Source: Macrosoma leucophasiata (Eukaryota; Arthropoda; Insecta; Lepidoptera; Hedylidae). Taken from it: a stretch of DNA of 64,000 nucleotides. Under the pieces are notes generated by a model. The model saw only the letters and a list, made by a program, of their open reading frames with translations, made no database searches and was not told the DNA's origin. Positions 1 through 11,001 of this stretch are shown piece after piece. The stretch spans positions 8,901,001 to 8,965,000 of the forward strand of contig JAWQUS010000020.1 of NCBI GenBank assembly GCA_036365455.1, read 5' to 3'. Made by a program: the position numbers and the translations under genes. Position 1 is the stretch's first letter; each line of letters begins with the position of its first letter.

Positions 1-197
1 TAGGCGTCATGTCATATTAGTATTAAACGAACAATATATTCGTATACCCATTCTGCAATTACGTGCTGAAATTAATTCAATCTCTTTATTTTGTTCATGT
101 TTATCAAATATCAAAATCATTATTATTTTCGGAATTATTATAAACCAAAATTTTCTTCATAGCAAGATATTTTTTAACCCAAGCACAGCAACAAAAG

Positions 198-611
198 CTA
201 AGAATACCTCAAGAAAAGTAAAAGAATCCCATAAATTGTTCCAGTCGTATTAAGCTTGCCGTGATTGCAACCAACAATGGGCTTTATTTTGACTGACACA
301 ATCCGCGAAATAGCGGGGGCGTCCGACGCCATTTTATTGGACAAAGTGCCGTCCTCGGCCGTCCCCATTTTTGCAGTTACGTATTGCGGTCACAAAGTTG
401 CCCCGGAGAGTACATACGTTTCAAATGTGGCTAAGTGCAGAAAAGTGTCGGCCTCCCTAGCCGCTGCGGTCAAAGAATGCCCCGCAAAGCTCTTGTCACT
501 TTTTAGCGAATTGCCACAACGCTCGACTTTAATTTTAAATCTAGTCTTGAGTGGGCCTTCTGTTTGAGAAATCTCTAGCGCAACACTTGAGTTTTTTACC
601 TTAGATAGCAA
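198..611. other. CpG-rich block, candidate promoter or first exon
   Basis: This stretch is markedly richer in G+C and CpG than the AT-rich sequence around it and matches none of the repeat families below. Short open frames exist on both strands: one plus frame ends near 567, one minus frame covers 611-390, and a second minus frame of about 56 codons begins at 368 in the context CAAAAATGGGG, close to the insect start consensus. None resembles a protein I know, nor the ASPP ubiquitin-like domain. It could be the ASPP promoter with a noncoding first exon, or the first exon of a divergent minus-strand gene running out of the window. Confidence 0.3.
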
Positions 612-940
612 GACAAAAGGGGAAGTAATAATGTCAACCAGAAGAATAGAGGTAGAACAAAACAGGGTGAAGTGGGAGCCAGGGTTGAGCTATTGTTTAG
701 CTGAAATATTGCGGACACGATTTCTACACATATTCGCTAGGAAAAGATAGGCAAAATTGTGTTGTGGGTTATTGAAATTCCGTGATTGAATTTCCAGTTG
801 AAATGCGATAATCCAGTCGGTTAGCCGCTTTATGAACGCGAAAATTAGTTTTGTATTATTATTTACACAACGACTGTCAACAGCTTATTGTGTTTTTTTA
901 ATTTCTGAGTATACTTAAGACTTGATGATGATAATTTTTA
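612..940. other. Noncoding sequence, nothing recognised
   Basis: AT-rich, no open frame of note and no match to the repeat families in this window. Confidence 0.5.
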
Positions 941-1060
941 CTGGTGGTAGAGTTTCAGTCTAGCAGCTCGAGGACGTAGGCATCACTGATTTTGACCATT
1001 TTGACTTTGGGTTTCATGTGAACTGCATGCTTATTTGCCATCTGGTTACATAAAAAAAAA
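941..1060 (+). repeat. Family A retroposon, internally deleted
   Basis: Starts with the family 5' end CTGGTGGTAGAG and finishes with the 3' end GTGAACTGCATGC...TTACATAAAAAAAAA, but about 160 bp of the middle is missing. Confidence 0.75.
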
Positions 1061-1447
1061 TCTTTTGTAGTGATTTCGTAATATTTATTGATTAAATCAA
1101 ACAGCAGGTCTCTTTATAAGTAACTTCTATATGCTCTTTATGGAATTGACTGTTAATCAGGTTACCTATTATGAAATTCACTTATTTAGTTGAATCGGAC
1201 ATCCTATCAAAATGTCCATTACATCGCGCTAGATAATTGTGTTGGCGAAATTAGTTTTGTTCGCTTTGAGCATAAAGTTATTCGGGATATACCTATCACG
1301 GTGATTGATTATTATGTGAATGTTGTCTCTAATTAGTTTCGTTTTAAAACGTATAGACGTGACGACCCGTTGGTCCTCTATTGGAGGAGAATTCTTCTGC
1401 TAGTGCAGTCAGACATCCGAACAATGGCGGTCAATCCATTTCAATAG

Positions 1448-1835
1448 GATAATAAAAACGTGGGGCGTATAATGGCAACCCATTATACGTCCCACTGCTG
1501 GGCACGAGTCTCTCCCCTTTGTGGGGGGAGGCTTGGAGCTTATTCTACCACGCTGCTCCAATGCGGATTGGTGGAGATACGGGTAAAAGGCCAACCCACT
1601 GTCGGATGTTTTCAAACCGCCCATAAGGCGTCCGACAAGATTTAACACTGCTATCTGTCGATAGCAACCGGGACCGACGGCTTAACGTGCCCTCCGGAAC
1701 GGCACGGAAACGCGCATTTTAATTTGCTACTAGTGGTCACCCATCACACACCCGACCGCGCCCGTCATGCTTAACCGAGTAGATCGCTTACGATCCACAC
1801 CAGCCGCGGGGCCAAGCGCGCTTCAATTATGGTAT
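1448..1835 (+). repeat. Family E dispersed repeat, near full length
   Basis: GC-rich ~350-bp unit with hallmarks shared by six copies here: ATACGTCCCACTGCTGGGC, a CTCCACCACGCTGCTCCAAT-like block, TATCGATAGCAACCGGGACC, CACACACCCGACCGCGCCC and CTTAACCGAGTAGATCG. No protein or tRNA head is visible; I recall this sequence type as widespread in Lepidoptera but cannot class it. Just 5', GACGACCCGTTGGTCC near 1358 looks like the first bases of SINE family H. Confidence 0.8.
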
Positions 1836-1861
1836 ATTCGCCCCTAATGACGCACAACACT

Positions 1862-1955
1862 GTTGTACAATGATATTATTAAGCTCATTGCTGTTGTAGG
1901 CGTCTTTGGGAAGGCTTCGTCCAGCAATGGCTTTTGGCTGCAGTGCAGTTGTTGT
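1862..1955 (-). repeat. Family F fragment next to family E
   Basis: Carries the motif (on the minus strand) of a chance-to-recognise lepidopteran repeat, GACGTCCACTGCTGGA-like, here seen as CGTCCAGCAATGGCTTTTGGCTGCAG. A similar fragment sits next to the family E copy at 41563-41910 (at 42003-42075). Confidence 0.45.
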
Positions 1956-2345
1956 GCCTTTGTAATTTATACTGATATACGTATCCTATGACTATCCGAT
2001 ACGAGTTTTCTACCAAAACGAAAAAGAAAGTGAAGAGGTATCAATGTATTACAGAAATTATAAATAAAGATACCTACTTATAAAACAAATAAATCTTCGA
2101 TAAAGTATATCCCCCTCAAACACTTTCGAAAATACGTACGTAGTGCCTTTGCGCTTTGCTTATCTCGTCTTGGCGGGGTAGTGCCGTGCCCCAAGATAAC
2201 CCATTTAAAAGACTCTTGAATTTGTTTACTTTTTATTGCATACTCGCTCGCTCCCGCTTCGCGCGGGTGCAATGTCCTTCTCCTATTCATGTAGAGTGAT
2301 GATATATAGTCTTCCTCAATAAATGGGCCATCTAACACTGAAATA

Positions 2346-2588
2346 TTTTTTTAAATCGGACCAGTAGTTCCTGTGATTTTATTCGGCGATTTCTCAGTGG
2401 AGCGAGATACTACAAAATGGTGTCAGAATGAGGGTAGACTGCTACTAACAAATAAATGTGCGAAGTCTGCCTAGACAGGTACTCGCCGCCAGCATGCAGC
2501 GAGCCGACGCGTATTAAAATCGCGCGAATAAAATCGCTCGTGTGAAAGAGCCCAAACTCTTCAGCTTTATAATATTAGTATAGATTTT
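2346..2588 (-). repeat. Family M dispersed repeat split by a short MITE
   Basis: 2346-2374 (AAATCGGACCAGTAGTTCCT) and 2553-2588 (CAAACTCTTCAGCTTTATAA) are the two halves of the repeat whose other copy lies at 13292-13470 on the plus strand. They are separated by about 180 bp, most of which is the MITE at 2375-2535. Confidence 0.6.
2375..2535. mobile_element. Short MITE with imperfect 18-bp terminal inverted repeats
   Basis: The left end GATTTTATTCGGCGATTT (2375-2392) is inverted at the right end AAATCGCGCGAATAAAATC (2517-2535). The ~125-bp interior is noncoding and GC-rich. It interrupts a family M repeat. Superfamily not determined. Confidence 0.5.
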
Positions 2589-2890
2589 TTACCAGTAAGC
2601 ACGTCAAAGAAAATATAGACAGACAAGCTGTAACGTAATAAAATAAACCTACAAGATTTGATTTGACCTTACATCGTTTTGAGATGGCTGAATATGGTGA
2701 GATATTGTTGCGGCCTCGAACGTTCGTAAGTTAATAAAAGTAATCGATAGTAAGAAGGTCGTTGTTAAAATAATTACTGGTTGGTATAACAAAAAACCTT
2801 TTGGGAGTTAGTAAATTGACCTTGTGAACATGAGTAGTTGCATTTTATAACCTCGTATGTTACCATATTTGGTAACTAAGTTAGAACCAA

Positions 2891-3163
2891 TTTTTTTAGG
2901 TAATGGTAAACAAGCAAGCAGTTCACATTGATGTTAAGTGATGACTGCAGCCTATAGACACCCCCGCAGAGACCGAGGTCAAAATGCAGATGCGTTGCCA
3001 CTCCTGAGACCTAAGGTGTTACTCCTCTGTGCCGCAAATCAATGGGCCGTACCGGCCATGCCTGGTACACAATAGTGCTTGCACACTACCATTTAGAGGC
3101 AAGTATATTAGGTAATGCGGTGGTGCCTATGCCCTCGAGCTCTTGCACTAGAACTCTACTACT
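2891..3163 (-). repeat. Family A retroposon, left arm of head-to-head pair
   Basis: Near full-length copy read on the minus strand, from TTTTTTTAGGTAATGG to CTAGAACTCTACTAC. It is followed after 8 bp by a plus-strand copy, so the two form a large inverted repeat. Confidence 0.85.
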
Positions 3164-3171
3164 TGACCTCT

Positions 3172-3406
3172 ACTTACCTAATATACTTGCCGTTAAATGG
3201 TAGTGTTCAGCACTATCGTGTTCCGGTCAGGTGGTAATGTACGGACCTGCTATTTCCAGCACAGAGGCATAACACCTTAGGCCTCAGGAGTGGTAACGCA
3301 TCTGCATTTTGACCTTGGTCTTTGTGTGGGTGTCTATAGGCTGCAGTCATCACTTAACACCAATGTGAACTGCATGCTTGTTTGCCACTTCCATTACATA
3401 AAAAAA
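3172..3406 (+). repeat. Family A retroposon, right arm of head-to-head pair
   Basis: Lacks the first ~45 bp of the element; runs from TTACCTAATATACTTGCCG to CCATTACATAAAAAA. Confidence 0.88.
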
Positions 3407-5045
3407 GTTACAAAATTACTTGGTGTATGTGTTACGTCATTGATACTTTACGTTTTTTAATTATTGACGATAGTTAATGAAATAGCCTACTCGCTATGGA
3501 ATCTTATCAAAGCGCCACCTATCGACTGTAAAGATGTGCTTTTTCAGAAATCTTCTCGGAAATCAGCTGAACAAGTTATTCAAGCTTAGGAGCCGTTCAT
3601 AAAATAAATACGTTCGCATATAGAGTGGTCTCGCTGAGCGTGACAATATGTGACATGGGGCACGGGGGGTCTCCGGTAACGAGACGTTTGCAGTTCATTA
3701 AAATAATCGGTATCAAAATATATATTGATTAGGTTGTAAAAATTTTGTAGAAATAAAACTTGCGGATTTACTCGCGTTTACAATACTCCCAAACTTCAGA
3801 TACCCGACGGGTCGATCACATCCAGCTACCGTGGTCACGGGTAGGCCAATTGATCAATGTTCAGCCTGGTCTTATATAGCTGAGACGGAACACAACCCTA
3901 GTGCGATGTAAGCTACTAGTGGCGCCATCATTCAGAACGAATAGGTATCTATATGGATAGATTAACATTTGTAAAGGGGTTTTGGCGGGAACCATGAAAG
4001 ATGCGTGTGGTGCTCTTATTTTATTTCATTTTCTTCGTGGATTTTTTGAGTTATGTTAAATAAAGTTGCTGGCATTTTGTTTGATATAGTCTTATTACAG
4101 TGCTCGTGTATAGTGAAATAGAATAATAGTGCGAAAACACGTTATTTAGGGTTGCCTTCAAAACTTCATTGTAAATGTTCTGGTAATGTAGCCATCGCTT
4201 TACTCGAATTACTGTGACTCTGACTGACGGACTATTAAATTGACTGACTGACTCTGACTTTTACGTTGCTTAGTACGAATACGAAATATCGTTTTACTTG
4301 ACACTGGCAATACGCATAACAAGATGCCATAAAATAAAAATAAGAACATTTGTGAATTAACATTTCAACATGATGTTTATCACTTGTCATTGACTCTAAT
4401 AAAAATTAAACAAACACGTTTATTTCAACCTTGAAATATCGCTCTGTTAAGTTAATGAATGCATATTAAATTTCAATGCTCATTAATACAATAACCAGTT
4501 GTCCTTCACTATAAAAATGGCGTATAGTTTTATAACTATGTGTTTGGGTCAAGGCGACAATTTAGTTGAGTGATTAGAAAATATAGAGGGTAGGTTATGG
4601 CGGGCGGGCAGTTATTTTATTTTATGACTCACAACTGGCAAAGAAGTGGCCTGGGACACTTTAATATTAATTTTGTTTTTATTATTTCTTCATTATGAAA
4701 ACATAAAAAGAGGCCAAGTTTTAAGCTTGGAATTGGATCGTGATTTACTTTTCTTAGTACGTTTCCTAACGTTCTTTCTATAAAAAAATATATTTAAGCC
4801 AGCCAAAGGTATTTTTCAAATTTACTTAGTAATCACTACAATCAATGTTAAGATTTAGATTTTTCATTTTCTTATTTTAAAACTTAGACAGGAAGCGGGG
4901 GACAAACATTTAACTAGTCTGAAAGTGTCTATCTTTTTTTGACTTGCCGATAAAATGGTTTTACATAATTTCAATGAAATTTTACCGATCTATATTTATC
5001 GACACTACACGTACAGGTTTAATGAAAAAAGATTTTTCAGTTTAA
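3407..5045. other. Noncoding sequence with two minor repeats
   Basis: 3588-3700 contains GAGCCGTTCATAAA...CACGGGGGGTCTC, which looks like a fragment of the common insect MITE type beginning 'ggggtcattcataaattacg' (recollection). 4210-4262 is an imperfect (TGAC)n tract. I see nothing else in the remainder. Confidence 0.4.
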
Positions 5046-6176
5046 AGATTGTAGACTTATCGGTTTCAGTGTTAAGTGGCTGTGACATACAGACCGACGA
5101 AAAGACACACATGATTATGGTTCCGCTTGTTGCTATTCGGCTACGGAACCCTACTAAAATTACGGACGCTTCGAATATAATCGCGATTATAGCGTTAAAC
5201 CGCCTCAATTATCTCACAGTCACAGGAAGGCATATAATATAAAATGTTGTCAACATACGTGATATGAAAGTATGAAATCTTATTTTATTTAAATGCAGGT
5301 TCTCTACATTTTAACGCTGATGAGAATTTAATTCGAGAGTTGTAGGCTTTTGTTTCGTGTCTATTTATAACCATTATTACTGTTTATTATAGTTGTTGTT
5401 AACGTTACTTAATTAAGCATTATCGACGTATCCTATTGCGCTGAACCCGCTATTGATTTTTTAAGGCACACCCGTTTTGACTGTGGTGGTAGTTTGAGGG
5501 TAACAAGCGACAGGGATTTGTTGGTTAGTACTGATGTAGTGCCGTGGCCTTCAGTGTATTTCAAGCAGTATATCTATTGCTATTGTATCTACCGATATTC
5601 AAATATGTAGTCTTATTGGTTTTAGTGTTAAGTGGCTGTGAGCCTGTGACATCCGCACCCACGAGAAGATAGAGCAACACGGGCCACCGGCCGACGGGAG
5701 GCTGTGTTCTGTGGCCCGTGTTGCTCTATGCGGAACCCTAATAAAAATTTATTGTGCTTCGAATAATATAATCTGTATTATGGCGTAAAGCCGCCACCAT
5801 CATCTCACAGGAAAGCATATAAAATGTTGTCAACATACATGAAATGAAACTTTCATAATTATTTAAATGCAGGTTCTCTACATTTTAACGCTGATGAGAA
5901 TTTAATTCGAGAGTTCTAAGCTTTTACATGACAAGCTTTTGTTTCGTGTATACTGTAATTTCGCAAAGTTGGAGCTTAATGAATTTGTAAGCATTATTAC
6001 TATGTGAATTGTAGTTGTTGTTAAAGTCACTAATAAAGCATTATCGACGTATTCTTTGGCGCTGAACCTGCTATTGATTTTTTAAGGCACACCCATATTG
6101 ACTGTCGTAGTAGTTTGAGGTTAACGAGCGACAGGTATTTGTTTGGTAATGATGTAGTGTCGCGGATTCAGTGTAT
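5046..6176 (+). repeat. Imperfect tandem duplication, units of ~515 and ~575 bp
   Basis: Unit 1 (about 5046-5559) and unit 2 (about 5603-6176) share long blocks in the same order: GTGTTAAGTGGCTGTGA, CGGAACCCTA, AAATGTTGTCAACATAC, AATGCAGGTTCTCTACATTT, TTTTTTAAGGCACACCC and TTCAGTGTAT. Unit 2 has extra insertions, including a 19-bp-arm hairpin. No coding content; the CGGAACCCTA part resembles the edge of family K. Confidence 0.8.
5669..5729. repeat. Perfect 19-bp inverted repeat (hairpin)
   Basis: Left arm ATAGAGCAACACGGGCCAC at 5669-5687 and right arm GTGGCCCGTGTTGCTCTAT at 5711-5729, with a 23-nt GC-rich loop. Present in unit 2 of the tandem duplication and absent from unit 1. Confidence 0.9.
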
Positions 6177-6727
6177 CGAAACTATTATTATTAGAGATAG
6201 TTTATACTGCCTGAATTCCACAGTACGATTCCTAAGTGCAAGGTATTTCTTTTTTACTTAGTTTCATTGCTTACTATGTTATCCGGTACATTTTTAAATG
6301 TGACTGAAAAGGTGGCTCTGAGCATCTTTATCATTGCAAAAATCTTGCATTCTTTATGTACTTGCTAAAGTAAGTATATTATAAGTAGGAATATTTTTCG
6401 AAAGTGAAGATGAGTTGTAGCTAATTCAGGAAATATTCATACGTCCCTAGAATTATAAATAATTTCCCTAGATTTTGGCACTTAAGGTTTTTGACTATAC
6501 ACTTCTATTTTTGCATAATTTTCTAATATGTTTTATTCCATTTGATAAATGTTTAAACAATAATATAATATTAAAAAAAAAAATTATATTACATCTCAAA
6601 ATTATTCATCAACAAACTTTATAATACCTATCTAATTTATTATTCGAGTAAGTATTTTGTACAGCGGCGAGCTCAGCAAAATTCATTAATAGCATACGAT
6701 ATGCTACGTGTATAAATATTGGTTAAA

Positions 6728-6890
6728 ATTAGAACGTTCAGAAACCTGCTTTCCCTAAAGAAGACAGGAAAAGACGTATAATTCATTATTACGACGATAA
6801 TTTGCTTTTGAAGCTTTTCATCAGTATTGTATAATTTGTATATCGATATTAATAGATGTTGTTTATTTTCCGGACTTTCAAAGGTCTGAG
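6728..6890 (+). repeat. Family Q, diverged copy 1
   Basis: Shares scattered blocks with 7504-7655 (GTATAAT-CATTAT-ACGA, TTTTCATCA-TAT, GTTTATT-TCCGGA). AT-rich, class unknown. Confidence 0.35.
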
Positions 6891-6980
6891 ATTTTTATAT
6901 AATCACTCACTGATATGCAAATTGTTTTTCTCGTATTTATTTATACTCGTCCATATTTTTTATTACGTACACAAATTTTC

Positions 6981-7124
6981 ACACCTTAGGCCTCGGGAGT
7001 GGTAAGTGTGGTAACGCATCTCCATTTTGATCTCGGTCTTTGTGTGGGTGTCTATAGGCTGCAGTCATCACTTAGCATCAATGTGAACTGCATGCTTGTT
7101 TGCCACTTCCATACCAAAAAAAAA
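6981..7124 (+). repeat. Family A retroposon, 5'-truncated
   Basis: Begins at ACACCTTAGGCCTCGGGAG and ends CCACTTCCATACCAAAAAAAAA; the 3' half of the element. Confidence 0.85.
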
Positions 7125-7503
7125 TATATATGTTATTCGTGAAGGAGTGAAATAGGATTTAATCTACAACTTATGTGTTAAAAACTATGAAAATGTGAGA
7201 AATCTACTTCATACGTAATGTTTATATATATTACCTTATTTAGTTTTTCAATCTGTTTTATACATTCTATTTCCTTAAGTAGTAAGCTCAAAAGCATGAA
7301 TCCGTTAATTAATTTTATACCTTAAATATTTATTGATATTTGCCAGAAATATGTAGGTAGGTACTTCTAAGATCCACGTCACATCTCATAGAAGTAATTT
7401 ATCAGCAAACGAAGCTATCAACAATTGATAATATTATGTCTGCTTTTGCTTCTGCTTCACTTCGCACATGTCCTACTATAAATAATAATAAAAAAATGTA
7501 CAC

Positions 7504-7655
7504 ATGTTCGCGAACATTCTTCCCCGACGGATAAAAGGAAAAAGCGTATAATCCATTATACGATCATTCGCTTGTGACGGTTTTTCATCAATATCGGTAT
7601 ATTGAAACAAAGAATTCTAATTCTCATAACGTCCCGTTTATTCTCCGGAGGGTTG
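7504..7655 (+). repeat. Family Q, diverged copy 2
   Basis: Partner of 6728-6890; same block order with many differences. A family D fragment (GTATCTTCACGCCAAGTCCC) follows at about 7780-7812. Confidence 0.35.
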
Positions 7656-8074
7656 TACCTACATACAACTGTACACGAGTCAGGATATTTGTATTTGAAT
7701 ACACCACACTGGTTTTGTATGTTTCAATTATATTTTTCCTTGTGGTATAGCATAAATGGCAACTTAGTTTGTATGTACTCGTATCTTCACGCCAAGTCCC
7801 TACTTAGTACCTATCAAAAAAATAATTATTTATTTATTTCTTACTAAAATACAAAATTAAATACAGTTAGCGCAGTATCAAGAAAATACATAGTACGCAC
7901 AATAATTTTATTGTATCGTTGGAGACTGGTGCCTAAGCCGAGGTCTTGTTATAAGAGAAATTAAATTTATGTTCTCTTACACTATCTACTTGCCTATTCG
8001 TGTAGGTATATAGGTATGTGTCAATGTGTATTAATTATTGTAAATACGCGCCTAAGTGTATAACATGTATTTAA

Positions 8075-8348
8075 CTGGTGGTAGAGCTCCAGTGACGGAG
8101 CTCGCGGGCGTAGGCACCGCATTACCTAATATACTTGCCGCTAAGTGTTCAGCACTATCGTGTTCCGGTCAGGTGGTAATGTACGGCCCTGTAATTTCCG
8201 GCACAGAGGCATAACACCTTAGGTCTCAGGAGTGGTAACGCATCTGCATTTTGACCTTGGTCTTTGTGTAAGTGTCTATAGGTTGCAGTCATCACTTAAC
8301 ATCAATGTGAACTGCATGCTTGTTTACCACTTCCATTACATAAAAAAA
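8075..8348 (+). repeat. Family A retroposon, full length
   Basis: Starts CTGGTGGTAGAGCTCCAGTG and ends CCATTACATAAAAAAA; only small internal gaps. A good reference copy of the plus-strand orientation. Confidence 0.92.
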
Positions 8349-9168
8349 TAATAATAACAACGTATACTATCTTCAAAGGCAATTCATACATTCTGAATAC
8401 TACCTATACGCAACAATGCCCAAACCGAAATTAATTTATAATTTCACTCGATACGACAACCAGTATAAATATTCATCAAAATTGGAATAAACACATGTTC
8501 AAACCATCTTTTCCGATGAAAGGAAGGGACGGTAAAAACGTACAATTCTTTCCAAGTGGATCATGCACTTGTGATAATTTCCATCAATCTCGTATTGAAA
8601 TAAAGGATCCTAATTTTTTAACCGAGTTCAAAAAACAAGAAGGTTCTCAATTCGGCCGGTACATTTTTTTTTTATGTATGTACGTGAATTTCGCCGAGAT
8701 TTCAGGACCGATTTACTTAATTCTTTTTTGGTTTGATGCGGAATAGTTTCGAATTGGTCCCATAAAAATTTGATTCAGATAGGCCCTTTAGTTTTTATTT
8801 TATGAGCATTTTTTAAATTACTTTCACCTCAGACTTAAGGAATAAGAATAGACGGCGAGTTGTCATACAGTGCGTTGAATCCACTGACGTCCTAGATAGT
8901 CCTAATGCGCATGACAATAAGATGACAACATGTGACAATGACACATTTACTCATCGACGACACAACATAGCTTATTTACTCCTTCGTAAATAATTTTTTT
9001 TCATTGATTTCGTATAGTCGTGTAATAATTTTGTATCGACACACCTGAACAATTTACGAATAAATTAGGTATCTAATTGTCACGAAGCTAAAAGAAAGTC
9101 AGATTTTACAAATTTAACAGATGTGAACATTAATCTACTTGACAATGCAGCAATAAACTAAAAAGTAT
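8349..9168. other. Noncoding sequence, nothing recognised
   Basis: Contains an 83-codon plus frame at 8495-8746 with no domain or conserved motif that I recognise; I take it as chance. Confidence 0.4.
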
Positions 9169-9668
9169 TAAATAAATATAACTACGTTAAGAAAAACCGA
9201 CTTCAAAACTGAAAAGTAAAAAATAATAAAGATTTAATTGTAATTATATACTACCTATTATTTATATGTGCTATTTACTAATAGGTTTGAAGTCGGTGTC
9301 AAGCCAAAATCACTAAAGGCCTACCCTAGGGTTTAGTTTCGTGATTTAGTGATTTCATTGTATTAAAACGTAACTTCACGCCTGTAATCCCCGAAGGGGT
9401 AGGCAGAGGTAAATGCATGAATTCAAGCATACATGCAAACACCCACGATTCGCCGGTTACGTTTTGTTCAGTGTATTAATTTGCTCGTATTCATATTTAA
9501 GCGATTAAAATATAATTATTTGTTTAAGGCTTGGTACCAACTTCAAACCTATTAGTAAATAGCACATATAAATAATAGGTAGTATATAATTACAATTAAA
9601 TCTTTATTATTTTTTACTTTTTTTCAGTTTTGAAGTCGGTTTTTCTTAACATAGTTATATTTATTTAG
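9169..9668. mobile_element. Foldback element with ~130-bp inverted arms
   Basis: Left arm 9169-9297 and right arm 9529-9668 are near-identical inverted copies; the visible differences are single bases near both edges and a 3-nt insertion in the right arm. Each arm is itself bounded by AAACCGACTTCAAA and its inverse TTTGAAGTCGG. The spacer (9298-9528) holds a truncated SINE C. No transposase. High arm identity implies a recent origin or gene conversion. Confidence 0.85.
9367..9470 (-). repeat. SINE family C, 3' part only, inside the foldback spacer
   Basis: Reads ACGTAACTTCACGCCTGTAA, CCCCGAAGGGGTAGGCAGAGG and ACACCCACGATTCGCCGG, the inverse of the family C 3' end. The tRNA-like head is missing. 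Confidence 0.8.
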
Positions 9669-9747
9669 CATACCATTTGTTTTCCGTACACTTGCATATA
9701 GGTGTGTCACTTGTGATTTGGTTTTAGTTGATTGAACTATTGTTTTT

Positions 9748-9905
9748 GTATGTATGTATGTATCTTCACGCCAGGTCCCTAACGGGGTAGGAAGAGAGTG
9801 TAGAGCGCCAGATATCCCGGTCCTGACATACCTCTCGTGCCTCGTCTACCTTCATCATTCTCTTCATACATGCACGCCGATTCCTAAGACTTTTGATCAC
9901 ACCAT
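9748..9905. repeat. Family D dispersed repeat
   Basis: Starts at a (TATG)n tract, then ATCTTCACGCCAGGTCCCTA, GTAGAGCGCCAGATATCCCG and CTCTTCATACATGCACGCCG. Other copies at 26829-27060 and 39213-39330. Possibly the antisense 3' end of a LINE; class not established. Confidence 0.6.
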
Positions 9906-10430
9906 AACTGTTTTAGTCATTTGAAAAAATCCCGCTTGGTGTATCTTAATTTTAGAGGAGCTATTTTAAAAGGTAAGCTATAAATCAGACACGACCATCT
10001 TAAAATATTTATCCTTACAATAAGAAATTTATTGGGTACCTACCAAACCTTAAATACGTCCAAATTCTGAAAATACATACATACGGTTGTGGGTGTTTTT
10101 TTCAGTACGGTTGTGACTTACAAATACATTCATGAACACAATGAGCCTCGCCACACCTACATTGTGATTCATTCGCATACAATCCACAGTGCCAAGAATA
10201 AGCGAAATGGAAACACAAATTGTTGGAACTTTTTATAAAACTAGCCGCGTCAGGATTTTTTTTGTTTGGTGTTTTCGAAATGTTATCGGTAGACTTCAAT
10301 AGAAAGAATTCCTCACTTTTTATCACCGTGAGAATGGCAAGTGACAATATTGATAAGTCAGTGGTTACTCAAATACCTACAAACAAAGGACACTATCATC
10401 TGAACTAATAATTACAGTATCCATCCAATT

Positions 10431-10745
10431 AACTGCCTCAGTAGCCTAGTGGTAGCAGGTCACTACTACTACGCTGGGGTCCTGGGTTCGGTTCCCGGGT
10501 AGGGGGATATCAGATATAATGGTATAAAGTCAGCTGAGTCTGGTTCCATTGCGATTTTTTCATTTTCTGTAAATTTCCCAGTACGTACCTCGAAGCTTGG
10601 TAATGTGCCCGGGGATGTCAACAGTCTCGCCACCTGTTACATGTTCCAAAATGTAACGCCGGCGAATTGTGGGTGTTTGTATGCATGCTTGAATGCATTT
10701 ACCTCTGCCTATCCCTTCGGGAATTACAGGCGTGAAGTTACGTAC
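10431..10745 (+). mobile_element. SINE family C (tRNA-derived), full length
   Basis: tRNA-like head GCCTCAGTAGCCTAGTGGTA (box A region) and GGGTTCGGTTCCCGGG (box B), then the family body (GTGCCCGGGGATGTCAACAG, GCCGGCGAATTGTGGGTGTT) and tail CCTTCGGGAATTACAGGCGT. About 315 bp. A family B MITE follows immediately. Confidence 0.88.
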
Positions 10746-11001
10746 GTTCAATCAGAAATATTGAACATCGACCTTAGGAAGGACTTCGGCTCATTTCGAG
10801 TCTGTAAAGCGTTATATCTTTTGCATACAACCTATGTGACGTTTCCGACCATTTCAATCAAGTTTTAGCTAATACTACTATCAGTACTATGTAATGTTGG
10901 CAGTGTGTAGCAGAGATATAGCTCTAAGAAGTCCAAACTAGCAGATTGTCTCTTTGGTGAGTATTTTTACAGTATTTAGCAATATTTCTTGCTGGACACT
11001 G
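10746..11001. mobile_element. Family B MITE (Tc1/mariner-like), diverged
   Basis: Ends read TCAATCAGAAATATTGAACATCG and AATATTTCTTGCTGGACACTG; interior blocks CGTTATATCTTTTGCAT and AGCAGAGATATAGCTCT match the copies at 16804, 46595 and 53058. Noncoding. Confidence 0.65.

Noticed and set aside
1460..1648. Overlapping plus and minus frames
   Set aside because: Both lie in a family E repeat and are not conserved in its other copies.
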